From Marsupella aquatica (Eukaryota; Marchantiophyta), in the NCBI GenBank assembly GCA_973895155.1, contig OZ316895.1:24366001-24430000 (forward strand): a stretch of 64,000 nucleotides of DNA. The letters run 5' to 3'. A program made the position numbers and the translations under genes. This document shows positions 1-11,784 of the stretch, piece after piece. The notes beneath the pieces were generated by a model. That model saw only the letters and a program-made list of their open reading frames with translations. It had not been told where the DNA came from and did not search any database. How positions within the stretch are numbered: position 1 is the stretch's first letter; every line of letters begins with the position of its first letter.

Positions 1-93
1 AAAATGTAAAAGGCACCAAAAGAAACTGAAATTTGTAACCATTTTTGTCTAGCTATCAAAATAAATCTCCTCCCTATCAAAATCTCCTGTTTG

Positions 94-246
94 CTCCCAA
101 CATAGAATACCTCCTTGTCTAGAAGGGCTTTGACACACAGTCCTCTTCCAACATTTGGTGACCTAATGCCTCCCAACATAGAATACCTCCTTGTCTAGAA
201 GGGCTTTGACACACAGTCCTCTTCCAACATTTGGTGACCTAATGCA
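94..246. repeat. 76-bp tandem duplication
   Basis: Two nearly identical adjacent copies (about 95-170 and 171-246), each beginning TCCCAACATAGAATACC and ending GGTGACCTAATGC. There is no coding signal. It lies downstream of the minus-strand UGT fragments. Confidence 0.9.
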
Positions 247-892
247 GTACAAACTACAAAGAAACGCAGAGAAGCCAGAGGGCATTGTTGGTCGATCTCC
301 ACTGAAACGAGACATCCTTCGTCTTTTGCAGAACAGCGAACTGAAGGGAGATGCGCAATTTGAAGCATAGCTACGGGGTGAAGTCGATTAACTACTTCTA
401 GAGGTCATAAGTTTTCCGTCCACCCTGATGACGAGATTTGAAAGCTTAAGGAAAATTGAGACAGTATCCAAACAGTAGGTACATTAGGTTCGCGCTGTGC
501 TCCTTCAATTCTATGTCTGACTTTTCAGTATTGCACAAAGTTCCAAACAAGACAAGTTTTCGTCATCTGCGTGCCCTGAAGTGTAAACTGTCAAGTCAGT
601 TGTAAAACTAAACTAACGCAATTCGCGATCACCTCACTCAGGTGAATCTTTCACACAATTGAATCGTTTGAAGTCTTCCAGAGACGCACTTTAGTCGACA
701 GAATGTCCTACAGAACTGTACATGCTTTCAATGGGAGCTAATAATTTGCTTTAAGTCGAGTAGTAACTTTGTCCAAAGTCTACCTCTCGTTAAGAGGGAT
801 TCAATTAATGTTCGGAAAATCATTATGTATCACTGTTGGGCCTCCCACAGAACATTCTGTTCGATCAATAAAAATTGGTACATTTTCACGGC

Positions 893-1066
893 GGAATCGA
901 TTCTACAAAATCATTCAGTGCTTTCGTGGTGCTTCCTGCATCTGCCAAACTCGCTTCTGCCTTCTTCTTCAGCTCCTGAACTCTAGCCCTCAACACGCTT
1001 CCTTCATCCGAGATGAGAAATCTCACTGCGTCCTCCAGTCCCCTACATGCGTCCTGGGATCTTGCA
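893..1066 (-). pseudogene. UGT 3'-end fragment
   Basis: Read on the minus strand, this encodes only the last ~55 residues of the glycosyltransferase family found intact at 7657-9102: GLEDAVRFLISDEGSVLRA, then a helix of ELKKKAEASLAD type, then ALNDFVESIPP and a stop. No PSPG box or N-terminal domain precedes it, so it is a tail left by unequal crossing-over or deletion. The sequence downstream of its stop (toward 640) resembles that downstream of the other two copies (near 1330 and 7440), so it was copied as part of a larger segment. Confidence 0.8.
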
Positions 1067-1512
1067 CGGTATTTAAACTTTTTAATTAAGAAGAAAAAGC
1101 CGTCATGACGAGATTGAAAGCTTATGAAAATTAGAAAGAAGAGGCTCTTTCCAAAGAGTACATACATCAGGTTGGCTCTGTGCTGTTTGAATTTTAGGCC
1201 GGATTTTTCAGTATTGGACAAGTTCCAAACAATACAAGTTCGCGTCATATGCGTGCCCTAAATGCTAAAAGTTCTTAAATCACTTGCAAATGTGAACTAA
1301 CACAATTCGCAATAATCTTTTGCACACTTCAAACGTTTCAAGTCTTGTCGGCAGAATACGCCAACAGAATATACTTTAGAATTCTACATAATTTCAATCG
1401 AGAAACCATTTTTATTTCTTGTCAAAAGTATTTCTTGTCAAAAGTGTCCTGTTAGGCCTGCCATAGAACATTTCGTTTGGTCATAAAAATCGGTACCTTC
1501 TCACGGCAGAAT

Positions 1513-1744
1513 CGATTCTACAAGATCATTCAGTGCTTTCTTGGTGCTTCCTCCATCTGCCAAACTCTGTTCTGCCTTCTTCTTCAGCTCCTGAACTCTA
1601 GCCCTCAACACGCTTCCTTCATCCGAATCGATTCTACAAGATCATTCAGTGCTTTCTTGGTGCTTCCTCCATCTGCCAAACTCTGTTCTGCCTTCTTCTT
1701 CAGCTCCTGAACTCTAGCCCTCAACACGCTTCCTTCATCCGACA
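1513..1744. repeat. 116-bp tandem duplication of UGT 3' coding end
   Basis: The stretch starting CGATTCTACAAGATCATTC occurs at 1513 and again at 1629 with almost no differences. Each copy encodes the final ~38 codons of the UGT. Because of the duplication, the upstream gene copy reads past its expected end (ESIPL in the intact gene) into ESIRMKEAC before a stop. Confidence 0.9.
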
Positions 1745-3056
1745 AGAGAAGTCTCACTGCGTCCTCAAGTCCTACATGCGTCCTGGGACTTTTAGGAGTT
1801 CTGCTTCTTACTTCAACTGCAATTTTCAGCACATCCACCATGTACCTGCAGTTTATGAACTGATCGTTAGCCATCTGAGGCCAGCATGCCATTGGCACGC
1901 CCGAACTTATGCTTTCCATGATGGAGTTCCAGCCACAGTGCGTTACAAAGCCTCCGACAGAAGGGTGTTGCAGAATATGTAGCTGCGGCACCCATCCACT
2001 GACCACCAATCCCTTTTCTCTCGTTCCCGCTTCAAAACCGGGGGGAATTGCGTCTGCCATACCTCGGGATGCCACCCACAGGAAACTTTGCTCACTAGCC
2101 TCCAGAGCCCGGGCTAAGTCCTCTACTTGATGGGGAGATAGCTGAGCTAAGGTGCCGATGCAGATATAAACCACTGACCGAGCCGGCCGTCCATCGAGCC
2201 ATTGCAAAGATGCAATTCCTCGTTGTTTATCCGGCACCTCAAGTGACCGATCCTTGAAACTGGCAGCGTTAGAAATGGGCCCAACCGAATACAATTTCGG
2301 AATCTTGCCTGGAGACACGTCGTTCCAAACCTGTTGCATTGCGTCAATCTGAGGGGCTTCCAGCTCGTAAAAGGTGTTCACAATCACGCCATCAGCTTCG
2401 TTTGTGATACGTCCTAACTCAAGCTGGCTCAAGAGGGACTCTTTGGCGGAGGTTACGTGCGACTTCTTTGGCGGAGGTTTCAGCATATCTCGATACTCAA
2501 ATGGGGGAAGACCAGGTATGTTCAAATAGCCCTAAAATTCTTCGAGACATGGACCACTCCCTGCTTCTCGCTTGATGATCAAAGTCCCGTCACCAATCAG
2601 CGAAAAATAAGCTTGTAGTGCTCTCGCAAAGATCGCTCCACAGCTGAAAAACTGATAATAAGGAATGTTCAACTCCTTGGCTGTATCTATGACCCACATC
2701 AGGAACCGGTCTGCGATGATGCAGGTAGGTCCAGCAATTCCTCTTTTCCTATCCGCCAGCAACATGTGAAGGACGGGCTGGAAGTTGCTTCTAGCTGCAG
2801 CCAGTTCGTTGAGGAAGTCCGATCGAAAGTTTCCACTTGGGACGGGATCCTCGATTCCAAAATCCTCGTAAGAAATTAGATTGAAGTCAAGTCCTTGCAA
2901 GTCATCAAAACTCCTCACAAGCGCAATTAACTTTCCGGAACCCACGAGAGTGACAGTGACATCTCTCCTCGCAATCTCCAATGCAAACCTGTATATCGCA
3001 AGTAAATGGGCCTGCATGAACACGGGTACAACCAACGCATGCCTTTTTCTACCCAT
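1605..3056 (-). pseudogene. Family-1 UDP-glycosyltransferase with premature stop
   Basis: A full-length relative of the intact UGT at 7657-9102, clearly over 70% identical by eye. The N-terminal half starts MGRKRHALVVPVFMQAH and runs to CLEEF. An in-frame TAG (plus-strand 2532-2534) then replaces the Glu codon seen in the intact copy (EEFEGYVNIP against EEF-stop-GYLNIP). The C-terminal half continues in the same frame with a complete PSPG sugar-nucleotide box (WVPQLHILQHPSVGGFVTHC onward, ending NDQ). The catalytic His is not in the usual QGH context: the motif reads QAH here. The 3' end is altered by a 116-bp duplication. As read it would give a ~174-residue fragment with no donor-binding domain. 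A sequencing error at the single TAG is the alternative. Confidence 0.85.
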
Positions 3057-3061
3057 CGTAA

Positions 3062-3660
3062 TATCTGGACTGAATCCGCTTCGATCGTCAGCCGTCAGCC
3101 GAGCTGCTTTGATTGCAGATCTCGTTCAATCTGCTGCTTAGTGAAACAGATCAAAACAATTGCTGGTTTTCAATCAGAAACATTGAACATTGCTGCTTCG
3201 ACAAAGAAATCAAGCCGTATAATGAGACCCTCGTACACAAGCGTGTCATGCGGCTGCTGACTGGAGTCTTTTGTCCCGGTAGCCGTGACTGCAGCCCGCA
3301 AGCTCGAAGGAAGGTGAGAGCAAAGTGGAGCAAGTATAGGGTAATGCAGGTGTGGGCGTAGGGTTACTAGGCTGTAACCTTGCGTCCGGAATATGAAAAG
3401 AAGCTGACCGGCAGTAGCTGGAAAGCTTCTTTGAATATTCCGGGAGCTGGTTACAGTCTATAACCCCAGCCCAGACCTGCACTAGCGTATTTAACTCCTG
3501 CCCGGAAAGAGGTTACCGGCTAGACTTTTCAGGACAGCAGATTATGACTATAACAGGCCCCTCCAGAAATGGTTACACCGGTAACCTCTTCTCCTGACAG
3601 GAATTACGTGCTCGCTAATCCGTATCGGGGAGTGTACCATGTGACCCTAGCATCATATAC
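3062..3660. repeat. Duplicated upstream region of UGT copy 1
   Basis: Sequence immediately upstream of the broken UGT (starting TATCTGGACTGAATCCGC) is matched at 5311 upstream of the second broken copy. In both, a conserved stretch with TGAACATTGCTGCTTCGA-type sequence and a GTGACTGCAGCCCGCAA motif follows (3288 and 5628). The first bases also match 9108 upstream of the intact gene. It probably contains the duplicated promoter and leader. No TATA box was assigned. Confidence 0.6.
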
Positions 3661-3827
3661 AAGGAGCTCCAATATGAGCATGGGAGAATATTGAAATAAC
3701 CACAATCATGCCCTCGCCGAGTTTGCGAAGTCTTATCCCCGCTTTACAATAACCTACCGAGTCCTTACCACTGGCCCCTAGCACATTGAATGACTACTAA
3801 GGAGATTATTTGTTATTAGGGGGTCTC

Positions 3828-4040
3828 AAAGCTGCAAAATCAGGGAATGGCTTTTGGCCATAAAGGAATGGTCATAACTTTCTCACAAGGTTATGTAAAT
3901 TTAGTAGGGGGTCTCAAAGATGCAAAATCAGGGAATGACTTTTGGCCATAAAGGAATGGTCATAACTTATTGTCATAAATTTCTCATAACCTGAAGATGG
4001 CTTTTGGCCATAAAGGAATGGTCATAATTTTATAACAAGG
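3828..4040. repeat. Degenerate ~80-bp direct repeats
   Basis: The phrase CTTTTGGCCATAAAGGAATG recurs at about 3851, 3939 and 3999. The first two repeats are preceded by GGGGGTCTCAAAG and TGCAAAATCAGGGAATG. They are non-coding and of unknown origin. No gene is seen between 3660 and 4860. Confidence 0.7.
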
Positions 4041-4380
4041 TTATGTACTGTATGTATTGGTTGAACTTTAGTTCAGTAGTTGTGATGAGGCCCAAAAATG
4101 GCCTCAAAATGTATTTCATAAATAGTTTCCTCCCAATACTTTGGTCTGCCATACTTTGCCTTTTGTAACTAGGCCACACTTATTATTGAACTAGGCCCCA
4201 CTTATTGTTATGATGACTTAGATTGAGGAGAGTAAAATATTTTACACAAAATATTGTACATGTATTGTCATGTACAAAGCATAAAACAAAACTAGATGTG
4301 AGGGAGCATTTAATGTTTTGTTTCATTCTAGATAGTGTTGATTGCTATTGAATCCCTTTTGTTTCTTCCTTGGGACAAGA

Positions 4381-4514
4381 GGTACAGTAGATACTTGTGT
4401 ACAACATCTTTGAATAGGGTTAATTTTTCTTTCCAAAGAATAAAAGAGGTACAGTAGATACTTATGTACAACATCTTTGAATAGGGTTAAGTTTTCTTTC
4501 CAAAGAATCATAGT
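4381..4514. repeat. 67-bp tandem duplication
   Basis: GGTACAGTAGATACTT begins copies at 4381 and 4448. Each contains ACATCTTTGAATAGGG and ends TTTCCAAAGAAT. AT-rich, non-coding. Confidence 0.85.
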
Positions 4515-4862
4515 GAGAATTTATATTTTCTGTTCGTTTTTGGAACTAGTCATAGTGAGAATTCAGGTGGAAACACTTAAGGTAAATGAAGGGGACAATT
4601 TGCTTTTCAAAAATCTTTGTTTAAAATTCCATCTTGTTTTCTGGTACTCTTGGGAGACTAACATAAGCTGATTCAAAGCATGGACTAAATATGAGTAAGA
4701 ACGGATATTTGTGTCCTGTTCTTCTATTCAAGCATATATACTTGGTATTTCATATTTGAGTTTGGTGTGTTTATAATTAGAGTAGTCATGAAATTTCCCT
4801 AAGCTAAGTGGGTTAGGTGTGCTTTTAACTAACGTAAGTACAATATTAACATTTATCCAGGT

Positions 4863-5304
4863 ATGGTCAAATAGCCCTCAAATTCTTCGAGATATGGACC
4901 ATTCCCTGCCTCCCGCTTGTTGATCAACGACCCGTCATCAATCAGCGAAAAATAAGCTTGTAGTGCTCTCACGTATGTCGCTCCACAGCTGAAAAACTCA
5001 TAGACAGTAAGGAACGTTCAACTCCTCGGCTGTATCTATGGCCCACATCAGGAACCGGTCTGGGATGATGCAGGTAGGTCCAGCAATTCCTCCGTTCCTA
5101 TCCGCCACCAACTTGCCAAGGACGGGCTAGAAGCTGCTTCTTGCTGCAGCAAGTTCGTCGAGGATGTCCAATACAGCGTTTCCACTTGAAACGGGATCCT
5201 CGATTCCAAAATCCTCGTATAATCTCCAATGCAAACCTGTATATCCCAACGAAATGTGCCTGCAAGAACACCGGTACAACCAATGCATGTTTTTTACTAC
5301 CCAT
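4863..5304 (-). pseudogene. Deleted UGT 5' fragment
   Basis: The third UGT copy in the cluster. On the minus strand it starts MGSKKHALVVPVFLQAHFVG, reads to FALEI, then jumps straight to the equivalent of YEDFGIEDP. About 100 bp encoding the stretch equivalent to RDVTVTLVGSGKLIAL onward is missing. Further frame breaks follow, and homology ends at the EEFEGYL position (about 4863). The whole C-terminal donor-binding domain is absent. Its 5' flank matches that of the copy at 1605-3056, so the two arose by segmental duplication. Non-functional. Confidence 0.8.
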
Positions 5305-5417
5305 CCTAATATCTGGACTGAATCCTCCCGTTCAGCCGTTAGCTGAGCTGCTTCAATTACTCTCGCTGGACCTGCTGCTTGGTGAGTACAAAACAAAACA
5401 ATTGCAGGTTTTCAATG

Positions 5418-5720
5418 GAAAACATTAAGCATTGCTAGCTTCGAGAAAGAAATCAAGTGTATTGAGACCGTCGTAAAGATTCCCACTGGCTCGTGTCATG
5501 TGGTTGCTGAGTGAAAAACATTAAGCATTGCTTCGAGAAAGAAATCAAGTATATTGAAACCGTCGTTTGGAATCACACTGGCTCATGTCGTGTGGATGCT
5601 GAGTAGAGTCTTTTCTCCCGGTTGTGGTGACTGCAGCCCGCAAAAAGCTAGGAAGGTGCGCAAGGTGGTGCAAGAGATCTATATCCGTATCGGGATGGTG
5701 TACCATCGTATCGGGATGGT
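5418..5720. repeat. Duplicated UGT leader segment with internal short repeats
   Basis: GAAAAACATTAAGCATTGC plus GAAAGAAATCAAGT and ACCGTCGT occur twice (about 5418-5500 and 5513-5590). A short tandem of CGTATCGGGATGGTGTACCAT lies at 5690-5720. This is the upstream region of the 4863-5304 UGT fragment. Confidence 0.65.
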
Positions 5721-5799
5721 GTACCATGTATGGTTTGGAGGAACTAATCCTAGCGTGATATAAATTGCTCCAAATATATGAAACTCAAAGTCTGGCAGA

Positions 5800-7656
5800 G
5801 TATCGGAGTAACACATACCCTCGCCGAGTTTTACCCTGTCTTATCTCCTCTTTACAACAACCTGTACAGTGGTTTACAACTGGGCACCCAACACATTGGA
5901 AAATTTCTAACTGGCAACTAACACATTGAACAATCACGAAGGAAATCCGTCGTTACCGACTACAATGACTTTGTTGCAAGTCGAAGTCCATTCACACAGT
6001 ACATAGGAGTAGGACGTGTCAGCGTTCTCGATATACAGGTCTATACGAGGTTCACGGACAAGAAGGGAGAGTAAGTGACGCAACTTTCATGAGTTTCCCC
6101 CCATGAAAGTGGTCAAACCAGAACGATACCTGTGGCTGCCATTTCCCTTCTCCTCGTTTCTGATTCGCTGTGTACTACGGGAACTGATAGCAGAAAGCAA
6201 AAGATTTTGTGGAAATATGAACATTACCACGGATTGAGTACTGTTTCCAAAAGTTGGCAAGCTCGATGTTGCTCAAACTAGAAAGAGCAGGCCCAAAAGT
6301 ACTCCAGCATTTTTCTGCCGTAACACCGGACAAAACCCAGACCAATCAGTTGGTCACTAGTACTAATCAAGATCTAATTTACACCAAACAGAGCACACAA
6401 CCGCGGACCTGACATCAACAAGAACCTATGGCCTAAAAATCTAACGAGACGACTGGTAGAAATGTGAAAAACGTTTTACTCGTTTTGCTCCTGGTTTGGC
6501 TCCGAAAGCATGACTCTTCTTGAATGTCAATGGGTTTTCATCAGTACGGTGGACTCCTCTACTGACTAGGTTCGGGGTAAATTACCAAACTTTAGTGTAT
6601 GGCTTCGAAATTCAAACGCATTCCTTTACTGACAGACTTCGGTGTCAATTACCAGACGCTGTTGTATGGCTTCCAAACTCAATTGCGTTCATCTTATCTG
6701 TCTGACGTTCCAGCTATCATGTTCTGTGAAGGTCGTTCAATCATGGAAAGGCGAGGTTTCATGCCGGAATTCTCTTCTGGAGAAGTTGGAAGTTACTCAA
6801 CTGTCAAATCCTTGGTTTGGACAATGTCTGGCCGTACATTCTCAATCGCCTCCGGGATACCTTAAACATTCATTTCACGGTTCTGAGAGATTCGTGCCCA
6901 AAGTGAAAATCATGGCCTCATTGAACGGGCTCTTGTGCTTGAGAAAGAGAGGAGACAGGGACTCTGCGTCAACCTACCCAGCAATGAAGATGCCTACAAC
7001 CTGGGATTGATTTCTGGCAAAAGACATTCTCCAACACACATCCATACAAAAAGTCATATTTTATGTTCTTTCGAGAAGTAATGCTCACGAATATTAGTTG
7101 CCAGTTGCCGTCAGTAGGTGGCAGAACTTTGAAGTGTCAAAATTAGTACAAAGACACGAGCGACATTCGAAATAAGATTGATTTGATATATGCACGATAT
7201 GGGAATGGGTCACTGATTCCTTACTGGGAGACCACTAGCTCATTAGCCCATTTGTGCTTTCCCATTATTTTGCTACAGGAGGACAGTTACTGGTGTCGTG
7301 CAGTGACCGTCAAGCTGCGCTTATCCGTCCAGGGACATATGCAGTGATAAACTAGCCCCTTCCCGCAGATTGCACCAACAGCCGGGCATAACTTGGGAAA
7401 CCTCAGCTGAATCTTTCATTCACGCCCTTCACATGTTTCAAGTTTTCTAGAGCCGTAGCAGGCAGGAAACACTACAGATGTATACATGATTTCAGCCGTG
7501 AACAACTACAGTACATTCCTGCCAGACAATATTTCTGGATAAAATTTCCTCTCATCTTAGAGGGATTGACTTTATTTCGTAAAATTATTTTCGTTCCTTG
7601 TTAAAATTGCCACAAGACATTCTATATATTTGGTCTAGAAAATAATGGATACTCTT
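5800..7656. other. Intergenic stretch, no gene recognised
   Basis: Several short open frames (for example 6520-7010) have no recognisable domain. A 69-bp tandem duplication at about 6553-6690 carries the CTTCGxxxTxAATTACCA phrase and explains the similar peptides seen in different frames there. The last ~250 bases are the 3' flank shared with the other UGT copies. Confidence 0.5.
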
Positions 7657-9102
7657 TCACAGTGGAATTGATTCTACAAGATCATTCAGTGCGTTCTTGG
7701 TGCTTCCTCCATCTGCCAATGCCGCTCCTGCCGCCTTCTTCAGCTCCTGAATTCTCGCCCTCAACACGCTTCCTTCATCCGACAGGAGAAGTCTCACTGC
7801 CTCCTCAAGTCCTGCGTGTGTCCTGGGACTTGTAGGAGTTCTACTTCTTATTTCAACTGCAACTTTCAGCACATCCACCATGCATCTGCAGTTTATGAAC
7901 TGATCATTAGGCAGTTGAGGCCAACATGCCATTGGCACGCCCGAACTTATGCTTTCCATGATGGAGTTCCAGCCACAGTGCGTTACAAAGCCTCCGACAG
8001 CAGGGTGTTGCAGAATATGTAGCTGCGGCACCCATCCACTGACCACCAATCCCTTTTCTCTCGTTCGCCCTTCAAAACCGGGGGGAATTGCGTCTGCCAT
8101 GCCTCGGGATGCCACCCACAGGAAACTTTGCTCACTAGCCTCCAGAGCCCGGGCTAAGTCCTCTACCATAAGGGGAGATAACCGAGCTAAGGTGCCGATG
8201 CAGATATAAACCACTGACCGAGCTGGCCGTCCATCGAGCCATTGCAAAGAAGCAATTCCTCGGTTTTTATCCGGCACCTCAAGCGACCTATCCTTGAAGC
8301 TGGCAGCGTTAGAAAGAGGGCCAACCGAATAGAATTTCGGAATCTTGCCTGGAGACACGTCTTTCCAAGCCTTTTGTATTGCGTCAATCTGAGGGACTTC
8401 CAATTCGTAAAAGGTGTTCACAATCACGCCATCAGCTTCGTTTAAATTACGTCCTATCTCAAGGTCGGTCACTGGGGGGTTTTTAATTATTTGAAACTCC
8501 GCGGGCGGAGGCTTCGGCATATCTCTATACTCTAATGGTGGAAGACCAGGTATGTTCACGTAGCCCTCGAATTCTTCTAGATATGGAGCTCCGCCTGGGT
8601 CGCGCTTGATGATCAGGGACCCATCGGACACTAGCGAAAGATGTGCTTGTACCAGTCTCGCATGGGCCGCTGCGCAGCTATATAACAAATAGTAAGGAAT
8701 GTTCAATTCCCTGGCTGATTCTATTGTCCACGTCAAGAATTGATCTGCGATGATGCAGGTGGGTCCAGGAAGTCCTGCGTTCTGATCTGCCAGCAATTTT
8801 TCCAGGACGGGCTGGAAGCGGCTTCTTGCTGATGCCAGTTCGTAGAGGGTGCCCCACACAGGGTCTCCATGTTGAGCGGAATCTTCAATTCCAAAATCCC
8901 GATACGAAATCAGATTGAAGTCAAGTCCTTGCAAGTCATCGAAACTCCTGACCAGTGCGATCAACTGTTCGGAAGCCACTAAAGTGACCGTGACGCCTCT
9001 CATCGCAATCTCCAATGACACCCTGTACATCGCAAAGAAGTGACCTTGCAAGCACACTGGTACAACCAATGCATGCTTTTTACCTCGCTTTATATCCACC
9101 AT
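7657..9102 (-). CDS. Family-1 UDP-glycosyltransferase (intact)
   Basis: A 481-residue enzyme of the plant UGT (GT1) family, expected to move a sugar from a UDP-sugar to a small-molecule acceptor in the cytosol. The acceptor cannot be told from sequence. The start MVDIKRGKKHALVVPV places the catalytic His at residue 21 (VCLQGHFF) and the activating Asp at 120 (CIIADQFLTW), the usual spacing. The PSPG donor-binding box spans W357 to Q401 with HCGWNS at 375-380 and ends NDQ. It is one residue longer than the common 44. No signal peptide or membrane segment is seen, and there is no intron. Length is typical (450-500). It is the only intact member of a four-copy minus-strand cluster (893-1066, 1605-3056, 4863-5304). 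A 49-bp minisatellite begins just upstream of the ATG and may lie in its promoter or leader. Confidence 0.95.
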   Translation of the reverse strand: MVDIKRGKKHALVVPVCLQGHFFAMYRVSLEIAMRGVTVTLVASEQLIALVRSFDDLQGLDFNLISYRDFGIEDSAQHGDPVWGTLYELASARSRFQPVLEKLLADQNAGLPGPTCIIADQFLTWTIESARELNIPYYLLYSCAAAHARLVQAHLSLVSDGSLIIKRDPGGAPYLEEFEGYVNIPGLPPLEYRDMPKPPPAEFQIIKNPPVTDLEIGRNLNEADGVIVNTFYELEVPQIDAIQKAWKDVSPGKIPKFYSVGPLSNAASFKDRSLEVPDKNRGIASLQWLDGRPARSVVYICIGTLARLSPLMVEDLARALEASEQSFLWVASRGMADAIPPGFEGRTREKGLVVSGWVPQLHILQHPAVGGFVTHCGWNSIMESISSGVPMACWPQLPNDQFINCRCMVDVLKVAVEIRSRTPTSPRTHAGLEEAVRLLLSDEGSVLRARIQELKKAAGAALADGGSTKNALNDLVESIPL

Positions 9103-9111
9103 ATTATCGGG

Positions 9112-9375
9112 ACTGAATCCGCTTCCGCAGCTGTCAATTACAGACTTCCAGGAATTCAGGGCTGAATCCGCTTCCGGGGCTGTCAGTCACAGATTTCCCG
9201 GAATTCAGGGCTGATTCCGCTTCCTCAGCTGTCAGTCGCAGATTTCCAGGAATTCAGGACTGAATCCGCTACCTCAGCTGTCAGTCACAAATTTTCAGGA
9301 ATTCAAGAGTGTCGGGGCTGAATCCACTTCCTCAACTGTTATAACTAATACAGATTTCCAGGAATGCAAGAGTGC
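9112..9375. repeat. 49-bp minisatellite upstream of the UGT
   Basis: Five tandem units begin CTGAATCCGCTTCC (starts near 9113, 9162, 9211, 9260, 9318) and run to TTTCCAGGAATTCAGG. The spacing is exactly 49 bp for the first four, then 58. The unit is related to the sequence at the same position upstream of the other UGT copies, where it occurs once. It lies 10-270 bp upstream of the start codon. Confidence 0.9.
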
Positions 9376-9399
9376 GTAGTGCGATCTGTTTCATTGAGG

Positions 9400-11780
9400 A
9401 GTTATCATACTTTTATACATGGAATGCAAGCCCTTTGGCCGCTGGTCAAGTGAAAGTCCCGTCAAACTAAAGCGATTCAATCTAGAACTTCTCAATTCCT
9501 CATGCTTAACGGAGATGGTGTGCGCGCAGATTTCCAAAGATTTCAAGAGTGTGGAAGGCATGGCTGCCGGTGGCTGGCAGGGCAAGTCAAATTAGAAAGA
9601 CACGTTCATAAGAGATAGTACTTGCGTCCGAAGCTCCAACCTTGCTACATAGCTCACCTCGTGTCTAATTGAGTTCCTGATGTCGGACCCTTTCTGACAG
9701 TTGACTGCTTCGAATGTTCGCGCTCGATGTGCAGCTTCGTGATATTGTACAGAGCAAACCAATCGCAGCTTTTCAGGCATTAATGCAAACGCGGTTTCGA
9801 GCAATCCCAGTGGCATGGCCCGTTTTCATGGTAGTTTGGTATGTGTGTATGGACGTGCCCAAGGGCTGTAGGTGCAGGAATCCGTCTGACGATGATGTAC
9901 AGGCTCAGCGAGACGTGTATGGTTGAGATGGTATTGGTTTCTACATATCCCCTCCGTGCAACAACCTGTACATTAGTCTACGACGGAAAAAGAGCTCTAT
10001 TCACGTGTTACTCGTGTCCATCGTCCTTGCATTGATGCATCTTCGCCAAGCTGGATTCGGACTTCACCACAGACGACCAGCCATACAGATGCTTCTGTCC
10101 AGCGGACCCCGATCGGATCCGTGCAATAATGTTTCCAAATGGCTTTTAAAAATCAATTCGGCAATTTCTTTGTTTTCGTTTGCATCCGTTAAATTTCGCC
10201 CAAACATAATCTTGGTAGAATAGTACTTGGTGATAATTTCGTGGGCACATTCTGTCTCAACTTACTTACTGGATTGAATGAATGTGTTCAGAGATGTCTC
10301 TTGCTATGGACTATTCTCATGACTCAAGGCTCAGTCATTTTGTGGATAGTTTAGCCTAGTCATTCATTTGGAACTGAAACTCTCTTCATTAGGGCGTCTC
10401 AAATGTCGCGTCGCTGCCTCCGGTCGCGGTCAGCAACGGATTCCCGGGAAAAAAAGTGGCGGACACAAAAATTTGTGTCCACACACTGTTGGACCCTGAC
10501 CCAAACTGATAGTTTAGGCCGCAGTCTTTTTCCCCGCAACTCCAAGGTTTGAGACTCCCTATTGGAGCCAGTTCTGGGTTCACATTTCTAACAGTCATTA
10601 CAGCTGTCATTAGCTAATGAGGCCCAATCAAGGTGAGTCAACTGTTATTTCAATTGGCGCACTCCAGGGTGAGTTGAGTGTGGTCTCTCACTGGAACTAC
10701 TCTGGATTTGAATAGGGGCTGAAACTGCCAGAAGGTCTTGGGGATGTGCTTTGCTCTAAGTCACGAGCAGTTCTACAAAAATGCTCTTAAAAATACACAA
10801 AATTTATAACCCACCATAACATAGTCCATGCAGTGAAGATGTGAGTGCATAAGATGAAATAAAATTAGCTGTTGACAAGTTTCTACGAATTAGATTTCAA
10901 CCTAACATCACTAAATCATTTCTCAATCAAAATCTGTGATCTTTGTGTCAATATATATACTTATGGATCTCCAAAGGCTTTGTAACACATCACGGGCACC
11001 TCTATTTCTAGGGTCTTTGTCTTTTGTATATAGAATCCAAAGAGACACGGAAGCTACCAAAGGAGATACAATCTTGCCAATATTCTCTACAACTTGTAAA
11101 TCCACATGGGGCATAAGATAGGGCATCTCGATAATGTGACACCCAAAGAGAACCTTGGCAAAAGCAATTTATGGATACAATTTAACACATAATCAATCAA
11201 CAACGAATTAAAAAAACAGATTTTGCTAACTATGGGTTTTCATGGTGTTCAAATGTTTTTTGGGAGGCCATTTTGAGGCACTTTCCTCTTCCACTATCAA
11301 TTGTTGTTCCTAAATGATATTTTGTTAGGATAACCCTAAAATTGAATACTGGCGCATCATCGCCTTCACTTGAAAAAATTACTAAGGGATGAATGTTAAA
11401 TCCACCCATGGACAAAGTTATTCACCCAAAATACTAATATCACCCCAGGCACGTACCCCCCTCAAATCTACAAACTTGAGGATACATCCTCCTGCTAATT
11501 CAATGAAGCATTGATCAAGGTGAAATATTATAATAATGTATGTATGTGGTGGGTTAACAATCCCCTAAACTTACTCCTTTTTAACAACATTGAGTCATTG
11601 CTACGTATTTGTTTGTAAGATTATCATGACATATTCATCTGATCCACCGGCCATTGGATCTCCTGCCATATACTCTATTCATGCCAAAGTACTGCGGCTC
11701 CAATAGAAGCATCAGGTTTGATTAATCCATCGATTCCATGAAATCTTGTCATATAGAAAGCTTATTTCCATATATTTATC
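9400..11780. other. Intergenic stretch, no gene recognised
   Basis: Only short open frames without domains or family resemblance. Base composition shifts to AT-rich after about 10.7 kb, ahead of the next gene. Confidence 0.5.
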
Positions 11781-11784
11781 AAAA

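Noticed and set aside
1776-2130. Plus-strand frames within UGT copies (also at 7816-8209)
   Set aside because: The same shadow frames appear in both UGT copies because the underlying minus-strand gene is conserved.
9112-9375. 49-bp repeats as a CRISPR array
   Set aside because: The whole 49-bp unit is repeated, with no unique spacers. It is a minisatellite.
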